A stretch of 64,000 nucleotides of DNA from Devosia soli (GTDB lineage Bacteria > Pseudomonadota > Alphaproteobacteria > Rhizobiales > Devosiaceae). Every line of letters begins with the position of its first letter. The first letter of the stretch is position 1. A model generated the notes under the pieces. It saw nothing but the letters and a program-made list of their open reading frames with translations, did not search any database and was not told where the DNA came from. The stretch is taken from assembly GCF_000970455.1 (NCBI RefSeq), contig NZ_LAJG01000014.1, positions 620,001-684,000 on the forward strand. The letters are read 5' to 3'. The position numbers and the translations under genes are program-made. This document shows, in pieces, positions 1-7,833 of the stretch.

Positions 1-81
1 TGAACATCTGAAACGCCGTTCACGATCGGGCCTACTGGCATTGCCACAAATCACCTATATGGTTTGTGAAAGCCGCGTGAG

Positions 82-1416
82 TTGCCCGTGACCGAAACGT
101 TTCATATCGATCGCCCCAGTTTTGACCCTGAGAGCGGAGAAGCCCGCTTTTCCTATCGCCTGGGCGATCTGACCTTTACCGAAATCCTCGGGCTGCCGAC
201 CGTTGCGGAGCGTGAGCGGGCAGCAACGCCGGCGTTCCGCAAGCTGCTCGATCTGACGGCCTTCGTCCTCGGCGTCAGCTATTTCAAGCTGCGCGCCCCC
301 TTCGACATCGCCGCCGGTCTGCCGCTAAGCGAAGCTGAGCGTGCGTTCGTCATCGATGTCTATGAAAATGGGCTCGGCGAATTCTACGCACGCAACGACC
401 TGGCGCGCTTTGGCCGCTTGCGCCTCAGTGTTCCTGACGACTCCGTCCCGCGCAAGGAAGCGCCGGGCTTGGCCGAACGCACGCTGCTGCCGATCGGCGG
501 GGGCAAGGATTCGCTCGTCAGCGTTGAATTGCTGAGCCATGTCGGGATGGATTTCACGCCTTTTGCGGTCAATCCCAAGGGTCCAATCCTGACATCGGTC
601 GAGGCGATCGGCCGCGAGCCGCTTTATGTGACGCGCTCGCTCGATGCGGAAATGATCCGACTTGGCAAGGAGCCTGGCTATTACAACGGCCACGTGCCCT
701 CGACCGCCATCAATTCGATGATCGCTTCGCTCTGCGCCCTGCTTTTCGGCTACGATCAGATCGTCCTCAGCAACGAGCGCTCCGCCAGCGAAGGAAACGT
801 CGAGTTCGATGGCCGCGAGACCAACCATCAATATTCCAAGTCTCTAGGCTTTGAACTGCTGATCGCCGATACGCTCGCCAATGCGACTGGCGGCGCCCTC
901 AAATATTTTTCGCTGCTCCGCCCTTATTCCGAGGCACGGATCGCATCGCTTTTCGCGCATGGCGACCGCTTCGACGCAGTGTTTTCGAGCTGCAATCGTA
1001 ATTTCCGGCTTTCCGGTCACGATGGTCCGCTCTGGTGCGGCGAATGCCCCAAATGCCACTTTGTCTTCCTGATCTTTGCGCCTTTCATGGCCAAGGAACG
1101 GTTGTTGCGCATTTTCGGCAAGAACTTGCTCGATATCCCGGCGAACGAACGCTCGTTCCGCGAGCTCGCCGGCCTTGCCGGTCAAAAGCCCTGGGAATGC
1201 GTCGGAGAAATTCTCGAAGCGGCGGCGTGCTTCTATACGCTGACCCGCCATGCCGATTGGCATGAGGACGCGATCGTGCGGTCGATCAAGGCGGACCTTT
1301 TTGCCCAGTATGGCGAGGAAAAACTGCAGCTTGCCATGGCCGAATGCCTCACCGACAGCCGGGACCACCACATTCCTCCAGCCCTTGCCGCAAAGGTAGC
1401 CGCCTATGCGGTTTGA
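82..1416 (+). CDS. murL: MurL, UDP-MurNAc-L-Ala-L-Glu epimerase
   Basis: This 444-residue protein resembles the MurL family, which epimerises the terminal L-Glu of UDP-MurNAc-L-Ala-L-Glu to D-Glu in an ATP-dependent reaction. It is an alternative to glutamate racemase MurI in cytoplasmic peptidoglycan precursor synthesis. A P-loop-like motif IGGGKDS lies at about residues 138-144, and a Cys-rich motif CGECPKC at about 319-325. The next gene overlaps by 11 bases and encodes a Mur ligase, the arrangement known for murL-murD2. The start is uncertain: TTG at 82 is used here, but GTG at 88 is equally possible and no strong ribosome site decides. The family call comes from recognised motifs and context, not from a database search. 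Confidence 0.85.
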   Translation: MPVTETFHIDRPSFDPESGEARFSYRLGDLTFTEILGLPTVAERERAATPAFRKLLDLTAFVLGVSYFKLRAPFDIAAGLPLSEAERAFVIDVYENGLGEFYARNDLARFGRLRLSVPDDSVPRKEAPGLAERTLLPIGGGKDSLVSVELLSHVGMDFTPFAVNPKGPILTSVEAIGREPLYVTRSLDAEMIRLGKEPGYYNGHVPSTAINSMIASLCALLFGYDQIVLSNERSASEGNVEFDGRETNHQYSKSLGFELLIADTLANATGGALKYFSLLRPYSEARIASLFAHGDRFDAVFSSCNRNFRLSGHDGPLWCGECPKCHFVFLIFAPFMAKERLLRIFGKNLLDIPANERSFRELAGLAGQKPWECVGEILEAAACFYTLTRHADWHEDAIVRSIKADLFAQYGEEKLQLAMAECLTDSRDHHIPPALAAKVAAYAV

Positions 1417-2707
1417 CCAACCGGTTCTGCTTTATGGCGCAGGTCGCGAGGCTCTCTCGACTCGGCAATTCTTGAAGCGCATCCAGCCTGATCTGCCTGT
1501 CTATGTTACGGTCGACTCAGGCGTCGCCAACATCCCGGAAACCTCTGCCATCGCGGCGTCGGATCTGCCCGCAGCCATTGCAGCACGGCAGTTCGGAACG
1601 ATCGTCAAGAGCCCAGGTGTATCGCGCTATAAGCCCATTTTTGCCGAGGCGGCCGCTGCTGGCATTCCGGTCACGTCCAACTTGAACCTGTGGGGCGCGA
1701 CTTATCGCGCGAACCGCACCGTCATCGCCATTTCCGGCACCAAGGGCAAATCGACCACGGCGACGCTGGTGCATCTGATGCTGGCGCGCTCCGGGCTCGA
1801 CGCTGGCCTCGCCGGCAATGTCGGCCTCGCCCCGCTCGAAATCGCCGACAAGCATGCCATCGTCGTCTTCGAACTATCCAGCTACCAGACTGCCGACATG
1901 GCCTTCCTGCCCGATATCGCGGCTATCACCAATCTCTATCCCGAGCACGTCGATTGGCATGGCTCGGTCGAACGCTACTATTCGGACAAACTCAATCTCG
2001 TCGACCGCGACGGCAGCTTCGCAGTCGCCCTGGGGCAGGCGGCTGCAGGCAATGCCCGTGTCGCCATGGCCGTGCGGGATCACCGCCGGCTCGTGCGCGA
2101 CCTGAACGAAGAAGAGGCGATCATCGTCGAAAGCGCCGTCGCGCGCTCGCGCCTCAAGGGTTCCCACAATCTCGATAATGCAATTCTCGCCGCTCAGATT
2201 GCTCTTGCCGTGGGCGCGACATTAGACGGCATCGTCGCTGGTATCGCAGCCTTCCGGCCCTTACCCCATCGGCTTGAAGAGCACCGGTTTGGCGGCATAA
2301 CCGTCGTCAACGACTCGATCTCGACGACGCCGGAAGCCACCAAGGCCGCGCTGGCAGCCTATCCCGGGCGGCGCATCGCGCTCATCGCTGGCGGGCACGA
2401 GCGCGAACAGGATTACGGCGAACTCGCAACCCTTCTGCCTCAGCGCGGTGTGACGACGCTAGTCACCCTGCCGGTAACCGGCGCGCGCCTGGCCTCGGCT
2501 GCGCGCGACGCTGCACCGGGCATCGATGTGGCGGAAGTGCCCGACTTGGAATCGGCCATTGTGAGCCTCGCCAGTGACCGCTCGCGCTTTGACACCGTGA
2601 TCCTTTCTCCCGGCGCTCCCTCTTACAACCAGTTCAAGAATTTCGAAGAGCGCGGCGCCCGATTCGTCGAATTGTGCCGCATCCATTTCGAGGACACGAC
2701 ACCATGA
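1406..2707 (+). CDS. murD2: MurD2, UDP-MurNAc-L-Ala--L-glutamate ligase
   Basis: This is a 433-residue Mur ligase that adds glutamate to UDP-MurNAc-L-alanine in the cytoplasm. The ATP-binding motif ISGTKGKST is at about residues 109-117, followed by the central-domain motif FELSSYQ and the NLYPEHVDWH motif. The C-terminal domain contains SISTTPEAT and the LIAGGHERE stretch. Its overlap with murL suggests it is the MurD2 type that adds L-Glu, which MurL then epimerises, rather than classical MurD, which adds D-Glu. The sequence alone cannot settle L- versus D-Glu specificity. Its stop codon overlaps the start of the SMR gene in an ATGA, so the three genes are probably cotranscribed. Confidence 0.85.
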   Translation: MRFDQPVLLYGAGREALSTRQFLKRIQPDLPVYVTVDSGVANIPETSAIAASDLPAAIAARQFGTIVKSPGVSRYKPIFAEAAAAGIPVTSNLNLWGATYRANRTVIAISGTKGKSTTATLVHLMLARSGLDAGLAGNVGLAPLEIADKHAIVVFELSSYQTADMAFLPDIAAITNLYPEHVDWHGSVERYYSDKLNLVDRDGSFAVALGQAAAGNARVAMAVRDHRRLVRDLNEEEAIIVESAVARSRLKGSHNLDNAILAAQIALAVGATLDGIVAGIAAFRPLPHRLEEHRFGGITVVNDSISTTPEATKAALAAYPGRRIALIAGGHEREQDYGELATLLPQRGVTTLVTLPVTGARLASAARDAAPGIDVAEVPDLESAIVSLASDRSRFDTVILSPGAPSYNQFKNFEERGARFVELCRIHFEDTTP

Positions 2708-3036
2708 ACGGGGCGGTGTATCTGGCGATCGCAATCGTCGGCGAAGTCATCGCTACCTCATTCCTCCGCGCGTCGGCCGGATTCACCCAGTTGGCGCCGT
2801 CGATCGTCGTGGTTATTGGCTACTGCATCACCTTCTATTTCTTCTCGCTGGCGCTGCAGACCATACCGGTTGGGATCGGCTATGCGATCTGGTCGGGCGT
2901 CGGGATCATTCTCGTCTCCATCATCGCGTTTTTCGCCTATGGCCAATCGCTCGATCTGCCCGCCCTGATCGGCATCGGCCTCATCCTTGCGGGCGTGCTG
3001 GTAATCAATCTGTTCAGCCATTCGAGCACGCACTAG
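2704..3036 (+). CDS. SMR-family multidrug efflux protein (EmrE-like)
   Basis: This 110-residue protein has four predicted transmembrane helices and belongs to the small multidrug resistance family of proton-coupled exporters for cationic compounds or guanidinium-like substrates. The essential membrane-embedded glutamate is present as Glu14 in IAIVGEVIAT, the usual position for the family. The W-S-G-V-G motif of helix 3 is also present. The ATG at 2704 overlaps the murD2 stop as ATGA and gives the standard family length; an upstream in-frame start at 2674 would add non-homologous residues. It ends 3 bases from the convergent TPR gene. The substrate cannot be told from sequence. Confidence 0.9.
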   Translation: MNGAVYLAIAIVGEVIATSFLRASAGFTQLAPSIVVVIGYCITFYFFSLALQTIPVGIGYAIWSGVGIILVSIIAFFAYGQSLDLPALIGIGLILAGVLVINLFSHSSTH

Positions 3037-3039
3037 ACG

Positions 3040-4809
3040 CTAGAAGGCAGTTACCAGTGCGAGGGGCGGGACACCTGCCTCGATCAGGGCCGTGCGGATG
3101 CGATTGAGCAACTCGTTATCTGGCACCCGCCGTCGCAATTGCGTGATGATCCCGGCATTACGGAAAGCCGGAACGTCGAGCACGCGCGGCAATTCGCGAA
3201 CCACCTGCGCCTCGTTTTCCATGCCCTCTGCTGCAATGATCGCAAGGATCGGGCCGAGTTCTCGGTCGGCGCGCGAATAGGTCTGGGCATAGAGCGCGGC
3301 CTTGGCAAAATCGCCTGTGCGCAGCGCCGCCAGCGTCGGAACGCCATAGTACCAATCCGGGATGATCGAATAGACATCGATCGCCCTTTGCGCCATCGGC
3401 ACCGCCTGATCGAGATTGCCCATGAAGGCCAGATGCCGCGCATGGGCTGCTAGCGCGTCGATATTGGACGGGTTGATCTGCAGAGACGTTCCATAAGCAG
3501 TTTCGGCCAGTTCGTGCTCGCCGAGGGTTTCATGAAGCCGCGCCCGCTGCTCCCAGGCAAAGCTGCTTGTGGGATCGGTGCGGATCGCCTGGCTTAGAAG
3601 CGTCGCTGCATTGCCGTAGCGTTCAAGCTGCTCCGACGTTGAAATGCGCCCCACCGCTTGCGTCTCGGCTATGAGGCTCGCAACCGCCGCGAGCGCAATG
3701 GCTGTCTCCTGGTCGGCCTGAGGCAGCGCCGCGTAGCAATCCTTGGTCCGTTCTGCCGCGCCGATCGTCGAAGTCTCGCGATACATCGTAAAAAGCAGGC
3801 GACAGAGATAGAGATTTTCGCTGCCGGCAATACTGCCATTTGCCAGAAATCTTCGCGCCTTGATATGCAGCGGGCCACGCGGATTGCCGAGCACGTCCAT
3901 GAGATCCGTCGAAAGCCGATCGATGCGGTTCGGATCTGCCAATTGATCCTGCCGCAGCGTCAACGACCGATTCCAGATCGCGCTATTGGACGAGAGATCG
4001 GTGAGGACCACGCTATATTGGACATTCTGAGGCTCTGCTGGATCGCGCCTGACGATGCCCGTCAGCACATAGCCATGACTGGCGGCCACTGTGTCTGGGA
4101 TATCGCCCCGCCCTCCATAGCCAACGGTGAGAAAACTTAGCGGCCGCATGCGATCGACAAGCTCGAGCGCCAGCCCCGAAACGGCGGCGGCAATCGACGC
4201 GTCGCCCGTCAGGCTCTGGAATTCCATGATTGTCAGGTTAGGCTGGATGATCGCGTTGCTCGTAACGCCTACGGAAGCCGGCCGCGGCCCCCAGTTCGAA
4301 ATTGAATAAGCAAGAATGCCGATGCCGATCGTGATGAACAGCAGCACGAACCACGAGACGGTAATCTGCCCTGGCGAGACCGATCCTGCTGCCGCAGGCG
4401 CTCCCGGAATCGCTCCCTCGCTTACGGCCTGTGTTTCGGCCTGAGCCTGCGCAACATCCAAGGCAATAAAGTTCGGCACATACCGGCCAACGGGCAGCTC
4501 GATTCGCACAGGGTCCGACCCGCCAGGCCCGCGATAATATTGATCGAGCAAACCACGCAGCCGGCGGGCCTGCACCCGAACGATCGGATCGCTTTGCGGA
4601 TCGAAATCGGCTGGCCGGCCGAACACGTCCACGGCAATGGAATAAGCTTTGATCGATTGACTGTCGCCATCGAGCGTCTTGCGCACGATATAGTCGACGA
4701 AACGCATCAGCTGCGGCGATCTGGCCATTTCAGACCAAGTCGTTAGCCGGTCGAGTGCGGCTAGCACCGCATCCCTCTTTGGTGCGTCTCCTGACAATTT
4801 AACCCCCAT
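3040..4809 (-). CDS. TPR-containing single-pass membrane protein
   Basis: This 589-residue protein has three parts. Residues about 10-115 carry a conserved cytoplasmic module (motifs LMRFVDYIV, DPIVRVQARRLR, PVGRYVP) that is common at the N-terminus of alphaproteobacterial 'adenylate-cyclase-like TPR' proteins. One transmembrane helix follows at about 150-172. The rest is a presumably periplasmic region that includes helical TPR-like repeats from about 380 to 540. No cyclase catalytic domain is present, so an enzymatic role should not be assumed. I infer a signalling or scaffold role. The gene stands alone, converges on the SMR gene with a 3-base gap, and shows no clear ribosome site before its ATG. 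Confidence 0.7.
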   Translation of the reverse strand: MGVKLSGDAPKRDAVLAALDRLTTWSEMARSPQLMRFVDYIVRKTLDGDSQSIKAYSIAVDVFGRPADFDPQSDPIVRVQARRLRGLLDQYYRGPGGSDPVRIELPVGRYVPNFIALDVAQAQAETQAVSEGAIPGAPAAAGSVSPGQITVSWFVLLFITIGIGILAYSISNWGPRPASVGVTSNAIIQPNLTIMEFQSLTGDASIAAAVSGLALELVDRMRPLSFLTVGYGGRGDIPDTVAASHGYVLTGIVRRDPAEPQNVQYSVVLTDLSSNSAIWNRSLTLRQDQLADPNRIDRLSTDLMDVLGNPRGPLHIKARRFLANGSIAGSENLYLCRLLFTMYRETSTIGAAERTKDCYAALPQADQETAIALAAVASLIAETQAVGRISTSEQLERYGNAATLLSQAIRTDPTSSFAWEQRARLHETLGEHELAETAYGTSLQINPSNIDALAAHARHLAFMGNLDQAVPMAQRAIDVYSIIPDWYYGVPTLAALRTGDFAKAALYAQTYSRADRELGPILAIIAAEGMENEAQVVRELPRVLDVPAFRNAGIITQLRRRVPDNELLNRIRTALIEAGVPPLALVTAF

Positions 4810-5066
4810 CCAGAGGTTAAGTGATACCGCTTACATGTAAAACGCAAGCGCAGGTTACGTGAATTTTACGCGAGTTTGCCTAGCCGCGACCGCCCGATGC
4901 GGTCATTAGGCCGGTGTCGGTTCCGTGAACGCGACGCGTTGCCGGCGTCTAGGCCCTGCCGGCTCCTGTGTACATCCTTGAATATGAAGCACTCTTCAAG
5001 CCGCGGCGGCCTTGGAGAGTTTGCACGAGTGTCATTGCCCGATCGTTTTTGGGCAAGAGGTAAGCG

Positions 5067-5513
5067 TTGATAACCCCGTTGCACCCTGTCCCGTTTATCG
5101 GGCTCGTCGATGACGATCACCATTCCGCTTATCTGTTCGCAAGGACAATAGCGGCATTCGGCGTCGGCGATACACGACATCTGGGCGGCGAGATCGAGGC
5201 ATGCGGAGAGCTGGCCCGTGTGCTCAATGACCCAAGGGCGAATTGGCCCGATCTACTGGTGGTCGATCTCAGGGCTCACAGTGGCGCGACGCTGGACTTC
5301 CTCCGTCGCCACGCGGCGACTTTATACGACAAGGGCGTAACGCCCGTCGTCATGGTGCCGCCCACGGATCGGGCGGAGCGAACCAGATATCTAGAAGACG
5401 GCGCCGCGGCCGTTTTCTTCCGCCAACCGGAACGCGACGCCTATCGGCGCGAACTGGCTGGCATCCTCGATTTCCGGGCGCGAAACGCGCGCCTGGACGC
5501 TGTTGGCATGTAG
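5067..5513 (+). CDS. Degenerate response-regulator receiver-like protein
   Basis: This 148-residue protein consists of a single CheY-like fold. The N-terminal acidic cluster is present (Asp15-Asp16-Asp17 in GLVDDDH), and a candidate phospho-acceptor Asp67 lies in LLVVDLR. The usual C-terminal Lys-Pro is replaced by Gln-Pro (FFRQPE), and the Ser/Thr switch region reads VVMVPPT. Loss of the Lys suggests impaired or phosphorylation-independent signalling. The start is TTG at 5067, preceded by AGAGGTAA as a plausible ribosome site. There is no output domain and no neighbouring kinase, so its partner is unknown. Confidence 0.6.
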   Translation: MITPLHPVPFIGLVDDDHHSAYLFARTIAAFGVGDTRHLGGEIEACGELARVLNDPRANWPDLLVVDLRAHSGATLDFLRRHAATLYDKGVTPVVMVPPTDRAERTRYLEDGAAAVFFRQPERDAYRRELAGILDFRARNARLDAVGM

Positions 5514-5769
5514 CTCCTGCGTCCACAGGTTACATGCCATGGCGGAAGGCGGCATTGCATGGCCCGGGTTCACTCGGGCTGCTGCATTCCCAAATGCTGC
5601 TTTCCGCCCTCTGGACAAGGCATCGATCTGCACCGTCGATGCCTGGTGCGCCGGCTCGGCTCCAAACGGCCGGCGCGGAGGCACGGCCGCGATACCTCCC
5701 GATCGCGGTCGTACGGGGGGAGAAGCATTTTACCGGGCAGCGCGACGTCCCTCAGCGCTCCGGTATCTT
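5514..5769. other. Intergenic region between convergent genes
   Basis: This 256-base gap lies between the receiver-like gene and the MgtC-like gene, which point toward each other. No convincing coding sequence was found on either strand. Its only notable content is the long imperfect hairpin at 5541-5608. Confidence 0.5.
5541..5608. terminator. Long imperfect hairpin, possible bidirectional terminator
   Basis: The arm at 5541-5556 (GGCGGAAGGCGGCATT) pairs with 5593-5608 (AATGCTGCTTTCCGCC) along 16 positions, with two G-U pairs if transcribed from the plus strand. A smaller stem, GCCCG/CGGGC at 5562-5566 and 5575-5579, sits in its loop. It lies between convergent genes, where a terminator is expected, but has no T-run. 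Confidence 0.4.
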
Positions 5770-6300
5770 TCATGCTTCTCCCCGCGGCCTCGCGCCTTCG
5801 TCCATTGCGGTAAATTCGTCCCCACCAGCCCTGCGTCCGACGAGACGATGCGACACCGCCCGCAACGCTGCCAGCACCAGCACCGCTAGAATCGTCGTTC
5901 CGGCCGCCACCGTATAAAAGCCGAGCGCGCTCGCCACGCCCACCGCCCCCGCCAGCCACATGCCGGCGCCCGTCGTCAGCCCCTGAATCGTGCCGCCGCT
6001 GCGGAAAATGGCCCCCGCCCCCAGAAAGGCGATGCCTGCCGTAACCGCTTCCACCGCACGGATCGGATCGGATTGGCCATTGCCCACTTCGATCGTGTGA
6101 AAGATCTCGAAGGTCAGGATGGTGAAAAGCGCAGCCGCCACGGCGATGAGGATATGCGTGCGCAGCCCTGCTTCTGCCGTGCGGATCTGCCGCTCGAAAC
6201 CGATAATGGCCCCGAGCACGGCAGCGATGGCCAGCCGGATGGCCATGATGTGCTCGGGAAGATAGGTCTCGGTCATGCCGAAACTATTGCCGGTATCCAT
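5770..6300 (-). CDS. MgtC/SapB-family membrane protein
   Basis: This 176-residue protein has about four to five hydrophobic helices and the family motifs GAIIGFERQ near residue 32 and TAGIAFLGAGAI near residue 90. MgtC-type proteins sit in the inner membrane and, in studied pathogens, help adaptation to low magnesium by modulating ATP synthase. In soil bacteria the role is less clear. The C-terminal tail is short and hydrophilic; the ACT-like domain of long MgtC forms is missing. The ATG at 6300 is preceded by GGGGACGCA. An alternative start is Met9 at 6276. No magnesium-sensing leader was recognised upstream. Confidence 0.85.
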   Translation of the reverse strand: MDTGNSFGMTETYLPEHIMAIRLAIAAVLGAIIGFERQIRTAEAGLRTHILIAVAAALFTILTFEIFHTIEVGNGQSDPIRAVEAVTAGIAFLGAGAIFRSGGTIQGLTTGAGMWLAGAVGVASALGFYTVAAGTTILAVLVLAALRAVSHRLVGRRAGGDEFTAMDEGARPRGEA

Positions 6301-6364
6301 TGCGTCCCCTGTCCGATTGCGACGTTTTGGTTACAATCGGAGAGGGACGGGTTGGTTCCGGGCT

Positions 6365-7417
6365 TTAGCCTTGATCGGCCACGCGAATTTGCAGTTTCAC
6401 GTCGCTCGGCCGGGCTTCGACGGCCCGGTCGAAAGCGCGCTTGGCGTCCTCGAACGCGAAGGTCTCGGAGATCAGCGGCTTGAGATCGACCTTGCCCGAA
6501 CCGATCAGCGCGATGGCCCGGTCGTATTGATGGGCATAGCGGAAGACGTTCTCGATCCGCAGCTCCTTGGTCGAGGCGGCCACGATATCGACCTTGATCG
6601 GCTCGACCGGCAGCCCCACCACGACGATGCATCCACCGGGGCGCGGCAAGTCCATGATCGTTTCCCAGGCCTTCGGGGCGCCCGAACACTCGAAAACGAC
6701 ATCGGCACCCCAGCCTTCCGTCACCTCGGCTACCTTCTCGGCCAGCGGCGTGTCACGGATATTAACCGGAATGATGCCTTGGTAGCGCGCTGCGATGTCG
6801 AGCTTGGGCTGGGCGAGGTCCGCCACGATAACACGCGCGCAGCCGCCTGCGAGCGCCGCCAGCGCCACCATCGTGCCGATGGGGCCGGCGCCAAGCACCA
6901 CTGCCGTATCGCCCGGGGTAATGCGCGCTTTTGTCGCCGCCTGCATGCCGATGGCAAAGGGCTCCACCATGGCGCCTTCGGCAAAGCTCACATTGTCCGG
7001 CAGCTTGAACGTATAGTTGGCCGGATGCACGACTTCGGGCGTCAACACGCCATGGATGGGAGGTGTCGCCCAAAACCGTACGGCAGGATCGACATTGTAC
7101 ATGCCGAGGCGGCTGGCGCGCGAATTGGCGTCGGGAATGCCCGGCTCCATGCAGACGCGATCACCCACCTTGAGGTGGCTGACCCCCGCACCAACCTCGA
7201 CCACCGTGCCTGAAGCCTCGTGACCCAAGACCATCGGCTCGTTGACGATGAACGGCCCGATCCGGCCGTGGGTGTAATAGTGGACATCCGACCCGCAGAC
7301 GCCGACCGTGTGGATGGCAATGCGCACCATGCCTGGGCCCACCTCGAGCGGCATATCGATCTCACGCAGATTGAGTTCATGCTGCTTTTCCAGCACCAGC
7401 GCGCGAACCCTGGCCAT
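6365..7417 (-). CDS. Zinc-dependent xylitol/sorbitol-type dehydrogenase
   Basis: This 350-residue medium-chain dehydrogenase probably oxidises a polyol such as xylitol or sorbitol to the ketose with NAD. The catalytic zinc ligands are visible as Cys41 in GVCGSD and His66-Glu67 in LGHEA. The coenzyme fold carries VLGAGPIG. The motif [13 protein letters not shown] is characteristic of xylitol dehydrogenases. The four-Cys structural zinc lobe is absent, as in sorbitol dehydrogenases. The chosen ATG at 7417 has a strong ribosome site (GGAGG, 5 bases upstream); an extended in-frame start at 7492 lacks one. No sugar transporter is adjacent, so the physiological substrate is uncertain. Confidence 0.85.
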   Translation of the reverse strand: MARVRALVLEKQHELNLREIDMPLEVGPGMVRIAIHTVGVCGSDVHYYTHGRIGPFIVNEPMVLGHEASGTVVEVGAGVSHLKVGDRVCMEPGIPDANSRASRLGMYNVDPAVRFWATPPIHGVLTPEVVHPANYTFKLPDNVSFAEGAMVEPFAIGMQAATKARITPGDTAVVLGAGPIGTMVALAALAGGCARVIVADLAQPKLDIAARYQGIIPVNIRDTPLAEKVAEVTEGWGADVVFECSGAPKAWETIMDLPRPGGCIVVVGLPVEPIKVDIVAASTKELRIENVFRYAHQYDRAIALIGSGKVDLKPLISETFAFEDAKRAFDRAVEARPSDVKLQIRVADQG

Positions 7418-7482
7418 GCTTACCTCCATCCCGGTTTTGCCGATCACTATCCTATCGGCGCACGGTCTTCCAGACATAGCAA

Positions 7483-7514
7483 AGCCCCGCATTGCACGTG
7501 GGCATTGCGGGGCT
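7483..7514 (-). terminator. Stem-loop terminator after the 53-residue protein gene
   Basis: AGCCCCGCA at 7483-7491 pairs perfectly with TGCGGGGCT at 7506-7514. An extra TGC/GCA pairing follows one mismatch. On the minus strand the stem is followed by TTTGC, a weak U-tract. It lies between the small gene and the dehydrogenase gene, so it could attenuate read-through. Confidence 0.55.
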
Positions 7515-7544
7515 GGATGTAATCCTGGACGATAACACGCGGCG

Positions 7545-7706
7545 TCAGGTCGTCGGCGCCGGCATGGCCATGCTGTAGATGATGAAGATCACGACGAAGG
7601 CGACGACGACGCCGATGAGCGAGAACACCAGCACGCGCGAATTCATCTTGCGCGGACTAGCCTGGCGCGCTTCCGTTGTCGACTTCTTGGGATCGTAGGT
7701 TTGCAT
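7545..7706 (-). CDS. Small single-pass membrane protein (53 aa)
   Basis: This short reading frame encodes a basic, hydrophilic N-terminus (MQTYDPKKS..., about 24 residues), one strong transmembrane helix at about residues 25-45, and a short Pro/Thr tail ending MPAPTT. The ATG at 7706 is preceded by GAGGG at a suitable distance. A promoter matching the EcfG general-stress consensus ends 36 bases upstream, and a stem-loop follows the stop. Promoter, ribosome site, membrane segment and terminator together make it very likely real. I do not recognise the family. A stress-induced inner-membrane peptide is an inference. Confidence 0.75.
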   Translation of the reverse strand: MQTYDPKKSTTEARQASPRKMNSRVLVFSLIGVVVAFVVIFIIYSMAMPAPTT

Positions 7707-7741
7707 TCAGGGTGCCCTCTCGAAAAAGCTTCGATAAATCC

Positions 7742-7766
7742 AACGCCCGCCGCACAACGCGGTTCC
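7742..7766 (-). promoter_or_regulatory. Sigma-EcfG-type promoter for the 53-aa protein
   Basis: Read on the minus strand, GGAAC (7766-7762), a 16-base spacer and CGTT (7745-7742) match the alphaproteobacterial general stress consensus GGAAC-N16/17-CGTT. It points at the small gene whose ATG is at 7706. Confidence 0.65.
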
Positions 7767-7833
7767 GTCGCAGGGCTTGACGCAAGCGGCAACCCGGCCC
7801 AGCTTCGGCATGACCAGCCGAAAGACCGTATCG

